Source: Stackebrandtia endophytica (GTDB taxonomy: Bacteria; Actinomycetota; Actinomycetes; Mycobacteriales; Micromonosporaceae). Taken from it: DNA of 64,000 bases. The notes under the pieces were generated by a model. The model saw only the letters and a list, made by a program, of their open reading frames with translations. It did not search any database and had not been told where the DNA came from. The position numbers and the translations under genes were made by a program. Each line of letters opens with the position of its first letter. The first letter of the stretch is position 1. This document shows, piece after piece, positions 1-12,445 of the stretch. The stretch covers positions 496,001-560,000 of the forward strand of contig NZ_VFOW01000001.1 in NCBI RefSeq assembly GCF_006716355.1. The letters run 5' to 3'.

Positions 1-691
1 CGTCGAGTTCGAGGTCGAAGTTCAGGCGTTCGCGAACCTTGTCCACGGTGTCCAACAGCAGCGCGACACCGCGGAGGCTGAAGAACTCGCACTCCAACGG
101 CACCAGAACGGCGTGGGCGGCGGTCAACGCGTTGACGGTGAGCAACCCCAGCGACGGCTGACAGTCGATGATGATGAAGTCGTACTCGCTCATGACCGGG
201 CGCAACAGTCGTGCCAGGGTCTGTTCGCGGGCGACCTCGTTGACCAGTTGGATCTCGGCGGCCGACAGGTCTATGTTGGCGGGCAACACGTGCAGACCGG
301 CGACGTTGGTCTTGACGATGACATCCTCAATGGAGACGTCGTCCTGCATGAGGAGGTTGTAGACCGTCAGTTCCAGGGTGTGCGGGTTGACACCGAACCC
401 GACCGACAGGGCGCCCTGCGGGTCGAAGTCGACCAACAAGACCTTGCGGCCGTACTCGGCGAGTGCGGCACCCAGGTTGATGGTCGTGGTGGTCTTGCCG
501 ACGCCGCCCTTCTGGTTGGCCATGGCGACGACCCGGGCGGGGCCGTGACGCTCCAGTGGTTGAGGCTGTGGGATCTCCCCGCGACCGGTGTAGGTCTCCG
601 GATCCGCGGCACCCGCCTCACCGTCCAGTTCGGACGCCGGTGGAGCGGCACCGCGCAGTGCGGCCCACTTGTCGTTGTCTGGACTGTTCAC
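1..691 (-). CDS. parA: ParA/Soj-family chromosome-partitioning ATPase (3' end cut by window edge)
   Basis: This is a Walker-type ATPase of the ParA/MinD superfamily. The reading frame runs from a GTG at 691 to the window edge, about 230 codons. A GC-rich N-terminal extension of about 55 residues precedes the deviant Walker A motif QKGGVGKTTTTINLG. Further on come DFDPQGALS (Walker A') and IIIDCQPSLG (Walker B). A GGAGG ribosome-binding site lies 6 nt before the GTG. In mycobacteria the equivalent gene (Rv1708) lies next to scpA/scpB, which would be just outside this window, so a role in chromosome organisation is likely. No parS-like sequence was found. The family is certain; the exact partner is inferred from synteny. 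Confidence 0.93.
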   Translation of the reverse strand, partial: MNSPDNDKWAALRGAAPPASELDGEAGAADPETYTGRGEIPQPQPLERHGPARVVAMANQKGGVGKTTTTINLGAALAEYGRKVLLVDFDPQGALSVGFGVNPHTLELTVYNLLMQDDVSIEDVIVKTNVAGLHVLPANIDLSAAEIQLVNEVAREQTLARLLRPVMSEYDFIIIDCQPSLGLLTVNALTAAHAVLVPLECEFFSLRGVALLLDTVDKVRERLNFDLELD

Positions 692-925
692 TTAACGCCC
701 TCCTGCGATGAGTCCGGCGCCACTTGGCCTGCCTGGCCGCCCACCGTTGCTTTTCTCGGCCGCGCGAGTAGCCACGGCCCTCGATTGGTTCCCGGTTGAC
801 GATGCCTTACTGGATGCGACTTTACGCCACTTTAGCGACACGCGCACCACAGCCGCGCCGCGCGGCCGACCGGGGGCGGTGGCCAGCGCGTCACGTCCAA
901 CGGCATCAGGAAAGATCATGTTATG
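692..925 (-). promoter_or_regulatory. parA upstream region with AAAGT direct repeats
   Basis: This 234-nt gap separates xerD from parA. Read on the minus strand it contains two copies of TAAAGT 10 nt apart (819-834), preceded by TGTCGC at 835-840. The layout is one base away from the TGTCGG-N10-TAnnnT promoter seen elsewhere in the window. It lies about 130 nt before parA, so the transcript would have a long leader. No gene was recognised here. Confidence 0.3.
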
Positions 926-1816
926 TCACCGGGCTCGAGGGTGGGACGTGGAGTACACCTCTCGTAGTCTATCCACTGTCACAAGTGTGTAGATCTGCGT
1001 CGTGCTGACCGCGGCGTGTCCCAGCAGCTCTTGCACCACACGGACATCCGCGCCGCCGTCGAGCAGATGGGTCGCATAGGAGTGTCGTAGAGTGTGCGGT
1101 CCGATACCGGTGGGCAGGCCGGCGGCATCGGCGCAGGTGCGCAGGATCAGGTGGGCACCCTGACGAGTCAGTCGGCCACCCCGGTGATTCAGGAACAGTT
1201 GCGGGCCGGTGGGTTTCCACTGCGATCGGCCCGCCAGATAAGCCGCCAACGCCCGACTCGCGTATCCCCCCAACGGAACGATCCGGGTCTTACCGCCCTT
1301 ACCCGACAACACCACACTGGACTCGGAGAGGTCGAGATCGTCGACGTCCAGGGCGAGGGCTTCGGAGACGCGCGCGCCGGTGCCGTACAACAGTTCCAGC
1401 AGGGCGACGTCGCGGGTTCCCCTGGGCGCGGGAGTCGATGCCGCCGCCGACAGGAGACGACCGACGGCGTCCACATCGATCGCCTTGGGCAACCGCAGCG
1501 GCGGCCGGGGAAGGACGGTCTCGTTGGTCACGTCCTGTTCGGTGTGTCCCTCGGCGACGGCGAACCGATGCAGACCTCGTATCGCACTGGCGGCTCGGGC
1601 GACCGATCGCGGTGCCAGCGGCGGATGGTCGTCGTCCCCCGTGGACAGTTCGGCGACGTACCGGTCGATGTCGGTCTGAGCCACCGCCGACAGGGCGGCG
1701 ATGTGCGAGGCGGCCAGCCATTCCCGATATCGATTCAGGTCACGACGATAGGCCGCCAGGGTGTTGGGCGTGTGTCCGCGCTCAACGGCGAGGTGATCCA
1801 GGAAGTCCCGGATCAC
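926..1816 (-). CDS. xerD: Site-specific tyrosine recombinase XerD
   Basis: This 296-residue protein has the usual XerD length. The N-terminal SAM-like core-binding domain (about 1-90) has the VERGHTPNTLAAYRRDL signature. The catalytic domain shows the full set: Arg149 in GTGARVSEA, Lys173 in GKGGK, His241 and Arg244 in HTLRHSYATH, His267 in LLGHA and the Tyr276 nucleophile. It should act with XerC at dif to resolve chromosome dimers. It starts at GTG 1816, only 20 nt after ald ends, with no clear ribosome-binding site, so it is probably co-transcribed. Position beside ald, NUDIX and pyrG matches other actinobacteria and favours xerD over an integrase. Confidence 0.95.
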   Translation of the reverse strand: MIRDFLDHLAVERGHTPNTLAAYRRDLNRYREWLAASHIAALSAVAQTDIDRYVAELSTGDDDHPPLAPRSVARAASAIRGLHRFAVAEGHTEQDVTNETVLPRPPLRLPKAIDVDAVGRLLSAAASTPAPRGTRDVALLELLYGTGARVSEALALDVDDLDLSESSVVLSGKGGKTRIVPLGGYASRALAAYLAGRSQWKPTGPQLFLNHRGGRLTRQGAHLILRTCADAAGLPTGIGPHTLRHSYATHLLDGGADVRVVQELLGHAAVSTTQIYTLVTVDRLREVYSTSHPRAR

Positions 1817-1836
1817 CTGCGCGATGGAGCGGGACG

Positions 1837-2952
1837 TCAGTGCAGGATCTCCTCGAGTTTCACGTATGGAAGGTCGTGGGCCTCGGCGACCGGGCCGTAG
1901 GTGAGGTGACCGTCGTGGGTGTTCAATCCCAGCGACAGTGCCCGGTCACGTTGCAGGGCACCCTTCCAGCCGTGGTTGGCCAGATCCAGGGCATACGGCA
2001 GGGTCACGTTGGTCAACGCGTAGGTCGAGGTGTGAGGCACCGCGCCGGGCATGTTGGCCACGCAGTAGAACAGCGAGTTGTGAACCGGGTAGACCGGGTC
2101 GGCGTGCGTGGTGGCGTGGGAGTCCTCGAAGCAGCCACCCTGGTCGATGGCGATGTCGACCAGGACACTGCCCGGTTTCATGCGCGACACCAGTTCGTTG
2201 CTGACGAGTTTGGGGGCCTTGGCGCCGGGTACCAGGACGGCACCGATGACCAGGTCGGCCTCCAGGACGGCCTTCTCGATCTCGAAGGCGTTGGAGGCGA
2301 CGGTCTCCAGGCGGCCCTGGTAGACGTGGTCGGCGGCGCGCAGCTTGTCGACGTTCTTGTCCAGCAACTGCACCCGGGACTGCATGCCCAGCGCGATCGC
2401 GGCGGCGTTCATGCCCGAGACACCGGCACCGATCACCACGGTGCGGGCGGCGTGAACACCGGAGACACCACCCATGAGCACGCCGCGGCCGCCGCCGGTG
2501 CGCATCAGGTGGTATGAGCCGGCCTGCGGCGCGAGCCGACCGGCGACCTCGCTCATGGGGGCCAACAGCGGCAACGCCCGATCATCGGTTTCGACGGTCT
2601 CGTAGGCGATACCGGTGACCTTGCGCTCCAACAGGGCTTCGGTGCACTCGCGAGAGGCCGCCAGATGCAGGTAGGTGAACAGCACCTGACCGGGTCGCAT
2701 CCGGTGATACTCCGAGGCGATGGGCTCCTTCACCTTCAGGATCAGGTCACCCTGCTCCCACACCTCATCGGCGGTGGGCAGCATCGTCGCACCCGCGGCG
2801 ATGTAGTCGGCGTCGGGAATGGACGAACCTTCACCGGCGCCGGATTCGATGACCACCTCGTGGCCCGCACGCACGAACTCGTGAACACCGGAGGGCGTGA
2901 TCGCCACCCGGTATTCGTGGTTCTTAACCTCGCGGGGAATCCCGACCTTCAC
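1837..2952 (-). CDS. ald: Alanine dehydrogenase
   Basis: NAD-dependent L-alanine dehydrogenase, interconverting alanine and pyruvate plus ammonia. The 371 residues match the family length. The start MKVGIPREVKNHEYRVAI, the substrate region YLHLAAS and the nucleotide-binding loop GAGVSGMNAAAIALG (about residue 170) are typical. The GTG start at 2952 has AAAGG 9 nt upstream. The 251-nt upstream region holds an AT-rich inverted repeat and flanking repeats that may bind an Lrp/AsnC-type regulator such as AldR, the known ald regulator in mycobacteria. No such regulator gene is in the window. Confidence 0.96.
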   Translation of the reverse strand: MKVGIPREVKNHEYRVAITPSGVHEFVRAGHEVVIESGAGEGSSIPDADYIAAGATMLPTADEVWEQGDLILKVKEPIASEYHRMRPGQVLFTYLHLAASRECTEALLERKVTGIAYETVETDDRALPLLAPMSEVAGRLAPQAGSYHLMRTGGGRGVLMGGVSGVHAARTVVIGAGVSGMNAAAIALGMQSRVQLLDKNVDKLRAADHVYQGRLETVASNAFEIEKAVLEADLVIGAVLVPGAKAPKLVSNELVSRMKPGSVLVDIAIDQGGCFEDSHATTHADPVYPVHNSLFYCVANMPGAVPHTSTYALTNVTLPYALDLANHGWKGALQRDRALSLGLNTHDGHLTYGPVAEAHDLPYVKLEEILH

Positions 2953-3019
2953 TTGCAGTTACCTTTCGTTATGGCCACCCGACAGTAAGGCTATGCCCTG
3001 TCGGCGATCCAACCGGTGA

Positions 3020-3043
3020 ACCCGCGCCGTCGCCGGCGCGGGT
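3020..3043. terminator. Hairpin between the NUDIX/pyrG operon and ald
   Basis: A perfect 10-bp GC-rich stem (ACCCGCGCCG and its complement) has a 4-nt loop TCGC. It lies about 160 nt downstream of the NUDIX stop and upstream of ald on the same strand. It probably ends the upstream transcript; a leader structure for ald is also possible. There is no T-run, which is usual for actinobacterial terminators. Confidence 0.5.
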
Positions 3044-3084
3044 GATTCTCGGTCGAAGGGTCGCGCGGGGTGCCCTGACCAGCG

Positions 3085-3196
3085 CTATGACGACCACAGC
3101 GTCGCATGGCCATCGATTCCGTGTCAAGAACCTGAATATACTTAATTATTCACGACTCGACACGGACGGTGGCCATTGATTCATAGGCCGTCATAG
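3085..3196. promoter_or_regulatory. Nested repeats upstream of ald (candidate operator array)
   Basis: Outer inverted arms CTATGACG (3085-3092) and CGTCATAG (3189-3196) surround a direct repeat TGGCCATYGATTC (3107-3119 and 3170-3182). At the centre is an AT-rich imperfect palindrome, GAATATACTTAATTATTC (3134-3151). Lrp/AsnC-family regulators bind such AT-rich dyads cooperatively. TTGACA occurs on the minus strand at 3122-3127. Assignment to ald regulation is inference. Confidence 0.4.
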
Positions 3197-3203
3197 CTGG
3201 TGG

Positions 3204-3814
3204 TCACAAGGTCTCGGAATCACCGGCCCGCGAGGACGCGGCGGCGAGGTCGATCTCGCCGGAGGCCGATTTCTGGGCCACCGCAAGGATCGCCGCCACC
3301 GCCAAGCCATTCGTGATCCGGCCGTCGAAGATCGCGGCCACCGCATCGGGTACCGACCACCAGACCAACTCGAGTTCGGCCTCCTCGTGGTCGCGGACGT
3401 GACGCTCCGACTCGGGAATCGGGCGCAGACCCCGCGCCAGGTACAGCGGGATCAGCTCGTCACTGCATCCCGGAGTGGGATGGAAGTCCAGCAGGTGATC
3501 CATCCGGTCGGCGACCAGGTCGATCTCCTCGGCCAGCTCACGTTCCGCCGTGCGCCGGGGGTCCTCCCCCTCGACGTCACGCAGACCCGCGACGATCTCC
3601 CACAGTCGCTGCCGCACCGGATGCCGGTACTGCCGGATGAGCCCCACCCGGCCCCGGTCGTCGAGCGCGATCGCCCCGACCGCACCGGGATGCCGCAGAT
3701 AGATCCGATCGGACTCCCGCCCGTCGGGCATCACCACGGTGTCGCGGGCCACCGCGAACCGGAAACCGGTGTACTCGACCGTGGAGGCCGTCACCGGGTA
3801 GTCGTGGTCTCCCA

Positions 3815-3815
<1 letters not shown>
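3204..3815 (-). CDS. NUDIX hydrolase (ADP-ribose pyrophosphatase type)
   Basis: This 203-residue NUDIX protein probably cleaves ADP-ribose or a related nucleoside diphosphate linkage. The NUDIX helix is visible at about residues 78-100, with RRTAERELAEEIDL carrying the conserved REL-EE core, followed by the PTPGCSDE segment typical of ADP-ribose pyrophosphatases. Its ATG overlaps the pyrG stop (TGATG), so it is translationally coupled to pyrG. The same pair is adjacent in M. tuberculosis (Rv1699-Rv1700). Substrate is assigned by family only. Confidence 0.9.
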
Positions 3816-7837
<4,022 letters not shown>

Positions 7838-7841
<4 letters not shown>

Positions 7842-8947
7842 CGTCCGGTCAGTTCCCGATACAGTGCGTCCAACTGGTTGACGGTGTCGGTTTCGGTGGG
7901 CCAGGTCTGCGCCTGCTTCAGTCCGGCGGCGGCCAGCTCGGCCAACCGTTCGGGTGAGGCCAACAGTTCCCGCACCACCGAGCTCAACGCCCCGACGTCT
8001 CCGACCGGGACCAGCTCCGCCGCGTCCCCGACCAGGGCCGGGATCCCGCCGGCGCGGGTGGCGACCAGGGGAACCCCGGCACGCAATGCCTCCTGGCTGA
8101 ACATCTGCCGGGTCTCCGACTCACTGGTCACCAACGCCAGATCCGCCGCACCCAACAGGTCCGCGACGTCGTCGCGGTGTCCCAACAGCTTCACCGGTGC
8201 CGAGGTCGCGGCGATGCGTTCAGCCAGCTCCGGTTGGATCGGTCCGTCACCGGCGATCACGACCAGCGGCGGATTCTCCAGGTCGTTCCACCGTGCGGCG
8301 GCATCGATCAACACGTCCAGTCGTTTCACCGGGTGCAGACGCCCCACCGTCACGATGAGGGACCGCCCGGTCGCACCGAGCGCGGCCTTGACCGCATCGG
8401 CGTCCGCAGTAGGCGTCGGCAGTGCGGGAGCCGCCGCGGGCAGGAACCGTACATCGGTGCCGCCGGAGGCGACCACATTGCTCACCTGGTCGGGATCGGT
8501 ACACAGACACACGTCCGAGCCCCGCGCCACCAGCTTCTCCGCCTCCCGCAGCAACCGGTTCTTCACGCCGCCGCCGGAGGTGTCGAGGTGAATGTGCCAG
8601 CTGGTCGCCAACGGCACCCCGGGAATCCGGGACAGGCGAGCCACCAGACCGGCCCGCAGACCGTGCGCGTGCACCACGTCGGGCGCGCCGCCGCTGGGGC
8701 CGCGAAGCGCGCGACGCAACGTCCACACCGCCTTCGCGTCGGCCACCGGGTCGGTCGTGGCGGAGATCTCGACCTCCACGAACCGGGCACCGGCCCGCCG
8801 GAACCCGAACTGCGCGTCGGTGGCGGCCGGCCCGAACACCACCACGCGGTCCCCCCGCTCCAGCAGTCCCCTGGTCACCGAGGCCACATGCGTGCCGATT
8901 CCCCCGGTGCTGGTACCCAGTACCTGCGCGACTCGCCGTCCGCTCAC
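7838..8947 (-). CDS. Glycosyltransferase family 4 (GT-B fold)
   Basis: This 369-residue GT-B glycosyltransferase probably moves a sugar from a nucleotide donor to a lipid-linked acceptor at the cytoplasmic membrane face. The N-terminal domain has the acceptor loop TSTGGIGTHV. The C-terminal donor domain shows TVGRLHPVKRLDVLIDA, the GDGP turn and the E-x7-E region with SESETRQMFSQEALRAG. It starts at GTG 8947, 9 nt after the MurJ-like gene, and overlaps the next gene by 4 nt. Sugar and acceptor cannot be read from sequence. Confidence 0.88.
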
Positions 8948-8956
8948 TGCTTCACG

Positions 8957-10618
8957 TCACCTTTTCATCATTCGCAGCCGAGCCAGCCCGGCTGCCACTA
9001 TCGGTCGAACGTCTCGCTTGTCCATCACATAAGACACCACGCCGAACACCGCGAGGATCGCGGTCCCGCCGCACACTCCGGCAACCACGGCCTCACCCAA
9101 CGACATGGTGGTGCCCCACAGGCTCGTCACCCAGCGCCCGGCCAACCCCGATGCGGCGGCCGCGGTGAACGACACCACCAACGCCCACGCCACACCGACC
9201 AGGCTGTCCCGGCCGGCGCGCCACGCCACGGTCACCAACAGTGCCGCGCCCAGCACGGTCATGCCGATGGTGTTTCCGATTCCCACGGCCAGCGCCCGGT
9301 CGGCCACCGGCAACATGACGCTGAACACGATCGCCGCGCCGTAGGCCACAGCCCAACCCGCGGTCGTGGCCACCGCTGCGGCCACCATCGCGCCACGCGC
9401 GTACAGCGCGCGGGTCAACAGCGGGTACAGCGAGAATCCCAACAGGCCCGGCCCCAACGCGGTCAGCGCTGCCGTCAACGAACCCGTGAAGCTCAACTGT
9501 GGATCGACGTCGCTGGTGTCGGTGATCGCGCCGAAGATCTGAGCGATCGGCACCGCCAGCCCCACCAGCGCCGCCGCACCGACACCGGCCAGCAGCAAGA
9601 CCCGTCGTGTCGTCACCGACAGGGTCGAGGCGTACCGGGTCTGGTCGCCGACGCCGTGCGCCTCCGACAACGCCGGGTACGACGACAACGACAGCGGCAT
9701 CGCGAACACGCCCCACGGCAGCATGTACACCGTCAACGCGATGGTGAACAGACCGACGGTTCCCCGAAGCCCCTGGTTGGTCAGCGCCAGGATCAACAGC
9801 AGGGATGCCTGCCAGGCGGCGATGCTGACACCGCCCGACAGCGCCATCGTGCGGACCTGACGGGTCAGATCGCCGCCGAACCGCAGAGTGGGTCGCAGCC
9901 GGATTCCGACCTTGCGCAACGGAATGAGCAGGCAGAACGTCATGACGACGGTGGCCATGGTGGTGCCGACCGACAGGATCAACTCCTGCGACAGAGGCAG
10001 ATCCGAGACGCCCCGACCGGCGGGACTGACGATCCCGTAGATCAGGTAGGCGGTGATGACGACCAGGCTGGACAGCAACGGCGCCAACGCGGGCCAGGAG
10101 AACCTGCGGTGGGCGTGCAGGATTCCGGTGAGCACGACCCCGATGCCGTACAGCGGCAACTGTGGCGCGAACACCTGGATCATCCGAGTACCGACGGCGA
10201 CGGCCTCGGGCGACGCGTCGCCACCTCCGCCGGTCAGCAACCGCATGATCGGTTCCGCCAGGAGCGCGACGATGATGCCCAACGGCACCAGGGTCACCAG
10301 CGACCAGGTCAACAGGGCCGATGCGGTCCGGTTGACGATCTCGGGTTCCCGCCGCGCCAACGGTGCGGCCAGCAGCGGAACCACCAGTGCCGCCAACGCA
10401 CCGCCCGCAGCGATCTCGTACAGGATGTTGGGGACCCGGTTGGCGGTGTTGTAGACGTCGAGGACGCTACCGGCGCCCACCGCCCAGGCCAGGACCATGA
10501 TGCGCCCGAACCCGACGATCCGCGCGAGCATGGTGATGCCGCTGATGATGGCCGCGCTGCGCCCGACCCGTTCCCCCGCTGTGTCGCTCACCTTGGTGAC
10601 CTCCACCTGCCGGGTCAC
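8957..10618 (-). CDS. MurJ/MviN-type lipid-linked oligosaccharide flippase
   Basis: The 553-residue polytopic protein belongs to the MOP superfamily MurJ/MviN group, whose founding members flip lipid II. The N-terminus has RSAAIISGITMLARIVGFGR and the conserved NILYEIAAGGALAALVVPLL segment. About 13-14 hydrophobic helices follow. It starts at GTG 10618, overlapping the MraY-like gene stop by 4 nt (GTGA). Actinobacteria usually have a separate larger MurJ with a C-terminal kinase-like domain near the chromosome origin, so this shorter copy is probably a paralogue for another lipid-linked glycan. That specialisation is inference. Confidence 0.85.
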   Translation of the reverse strand: MTRQVEVTKVSDTAGERVGRSAAIISGITMLARIVGFGRIMVLAWAVGAGSVLDVYNTANRVPNILYEIAAGGALAALVVPLLAAPLARREPEIVNRTASALLTWSLVTLVPLGIIVALLAEPIMRLLTGGGGDASPEAVAVGTRMIQVFAPQLPLYGIGVVLTGILHAHRRFSWPALAPLLSSLVVITAYLIYGIVSPAGRGVSDLPLSQELILSVGTTMATVVMTFCLLIPLRKVGIRLRPTLRFGGDLTRQVRTMALSGGVSIAAWQASLLLILALTNQGLRGTVGLFTIALTVYMLPWGVFAMPLSLSSYPALSEAHGVGDQTRYASTLSVTTRRVLLLAGVGAAALVGLAVPIAQIFGAITDTSDVDPQLSFTGSLTAALTALGPGLLGFSLYPLLTRALYARGAMVAAAVATTAGWAVAYGAAIVFSVMLPVADRALAVGIGNTIGMTVLGAALLVTVAWRAGRDSLVGVAWALVVSFTAAAASGLAGRWVTSLWGTTMSLGEAVVAGVCGGTAILAVFGVVSYVMDKRDVRPIVAAGLARLRMMKR

Positions 10619-11484
10619 CGACGTGACGACTTCCGACCGAACTCGTCGAGTTCGCGCAGTACCGGCGTGTCCGCGATGACCTGGGTAAAGCTGACCTTCT
10701 CACTGGCCAGGATCAGCGCCGTCACCCCCGACAGCAGGACTCCGCGCATCAGTGGACCACTGCGAGCGGCCATCGACAACCCCACCAGGGCACCGATCGC
10801 GTTGGCTCCGCAGTCGCCGAGCATCGTCTCCTCGTCCAGGTCCTCTTTGAACAGTGCGGCGGCGGCGCCCATGGTGCCGGCAGCGACCCCTCCGGAGAGG
10901 TCGTCCCTGGTCGACAGCGGCGAGGTCACCACGGTGGTGACCTTCAACGCGCGCCCGGGACGCAGGTCGAACAAGTTCATGAGGTTGGCCGAACCGGCGA
11001 TCAACGCCGCACCCAACATGGTGTTGGTCAGCGCGCCCCAACGGCCACCGCGACCGGCCGGACGATCGACGTCGATCAAGGCGGCGGCGATGAGGCTCGC
11101 CAACCCGACACCGGCGATCTTCACCGCGCCGGAGGTCACCCGGCCCTCGGTCAACGCCGACAGGTGTCCCTTGAGTCCCTTGGCCTGGTGCTGCGGCTGT
11201 GACCCGACGACGTCGTCGTACAGCCCGACAGCACCGGCGCCGAGCCCGGCGGTCAACGCCGCGACCGCGTGATTGGGTTTACGTGCGCCCAGGGCAGCAC
11301 CCACCGATGCGCCCACCGCGGCGGCGGGCCCCTCCTTCAGGCTGACCGTACGGCCGTGATGGTTGGTCCGCTCCAGTGAACGCGCTACCGGGGAGCGAGA
11401 GATCGTCGACATCGCCGCACGCGCGGCGAGCGCTCCGGCGCCCACCACGAGAAGGCGGCGGACGTTGCGGGCGAAACTTCCCAC
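10615..11484 (-). CDS. MraY/WecA-family polyprenyl-phosphate sugar-phosphotransferase
   Basis: This 289-residue membrane protein should load a sugar-1-phosphate onto polyprenyl phosphate, the first step of a lipid-linked glycan. Family motifs are present in order: GLYDDVVG (metal-binding DD), KGLKGHLSAL and GRVTSGAVKI, NLMNLFDLRPGRALK, and MLGDCGANAIGALVG. It is shorter than usual (about 320-370), with a weakly hydrophobic N-terminus, so some helices may be missing. The GTG start at 11484 has GGAG 6 nt upstream. It heads the four-gene block down to 5565. The donor sugar is unknown. Confidence 0.8.
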   Translation of the reverse strand: MGSFARNVRRLLVVGAGALAARAAMSTISRSPVARSLERTNHHGRTVSLKEGPAAAVGASVGAALGARKPNHAVAALTAGLGAGAVGLYDDVVGSQPQHQAKGLKGHLSALTEGRVTSGAVKIAGVGLASLIAAALIDVDRPAGRGGRWGALTNTMLGAALIAGSANLMNLFDLRPGRALKVTTVVTSPLSTRDDLSGGVAAGTMGAAAALFKEDLDEETMLGDCGANAIGALVGLSMAARSGPLMRGVLLSGVTALILASEKVSFTQVIADTPVLRELDEFGRKSSRR

Positions 11485-11527
11485 GGGTTACTCCAATGTA
11501 TTGGGGTGTTGGGGTGGCGGTGATTCG

Positions 11528-12445
11528 TCAGGACGGCTCGGGAACGAGCGCGGTGGCGCCTTCGCCGGTGCCGTAGTGGCCCGCGGTCCCGCCGATGCGT
11601 TCGGGCACGGCCATGACCGTGGCCAACTGTCCCTCGGGACCCGCGGCGTTGTCGACCGTGGAGATCGACTCGGCCAACTCGGCGTCGCCCAGGATCGCCG
11701 ACACGACGTTACCGTCACCGGCGCCGGTCGGCGCGGCACACACCACGGGACCGTGCTGGCCGAACTGATCGACGAACATCAACACGTTGGCGTTCTGGCC
11801 GGAAGCCTCGGTGCCCGAGTAGGGCTTTCCGGTGACGATGATGACGGCGGTGGCCTGCTCTCCCAGCTTCTCGTCCACGGTGACCATCTGGAGTTCGACC
11901 AGCGCCTTGATCAACGCGTCCCGGTCGTCGGCGGTTCCGGGGCCCTCGCTGAACAGGGTCGCCGCCAGCAGAGCCGAAGCCGACTCGACGCCGTCGTTGT
12001 TGTTGGGTGGTTCGATGTCGGTGGGGGTCAGGTCGGCCACCAGGTCGACCAGAATGTCGCTGTTGCCGGGTTCGACGAAGTTGTCGGTGAAGGTCAACTG
12101 TCCGACGTTGGCCGCGCCGGAGTATCCCAGCATGTTCACCACTCCGGCGACGTGAGCCTGATCCGCGGCGGACACCGACAGAACCAGGATGTTCTGGTCC
12201 TCCAGGGTCGCATTCAAGGTCGCCGGGGCGACCGCGTCGGCGAACTCCTGTTCGTTGGCGGCGGCCGTCTCCAGCTCCAGCACTTGGTCTCGAAGCGTCG
12301 CGTTGTCATCGCGCAACGTGGCCACCTGGTCGGACATCACCTCCAGGGTGGGCCCGTTCAACGCCGTGGTGCCCAGCACCAATCCGATCGCCAGCGCCAG
12401 AAAGACCGCGGTCACCGACACCAGGTGGTAACGAAAGTTGATCAC
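11528..12445 (-). CDS. steB: MctB/SteB-family outer channel or division-associated protein
   Basis: This 305-residue protein has one N-terminal membrane helix (about 8-27) and a coiled-coil stretch (about 30-75), then an extracytoplasmic domain. This is the layout of Rv1698 (MctB, copper transporter) and corynebacterial SteB. The start was placed at GTG 12445 because it overlaps the steA stop as GTGA; the longer frame to 12484 has no such coupling. Corynebacterial SteA and SteB are reported to act together in cell division, while the mycobacterial protein was described in copper efflux. Which role applies here is open. Confidence 0.85.
   Translation of the reverse strand: MINFRYHLVSVTAVFLALAIGLVLGTTALNGPTLEVMSDQVATLRDDNATLRDQVLELETAAANEQEFADAVAPATLNATLEDQNILVLSVSAADQAHVAGVVNMLGYSGAANVGQLTFTDNFVEPGNSDILVDLVADLTPTDIEPPNNNDGVESASALLAATLFSEGPGTADDRDALIKALVELQMVTVDEKLGEQATAVIIVTGKPYSGTEASGQNANVLMFVDQFGQHGPVVCAAPTGAGDGNVVSAILGDAELAESISTVDNAAGPEGQLATVMAVPERIGGTAGHYGTGEGATALVPEPS

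Noticed and set aside
8177-11272. A 1,031-codon open frame on the plus strand across the GT4, MurJ-like and MraY-like genes
   Set aside because: It is rich in Arg, His and Gln and has no recognisable family pattern, which is typical of an antisense frame opposite GC-rich genes. The minus-strand genes carry clear motifs and overlaps.
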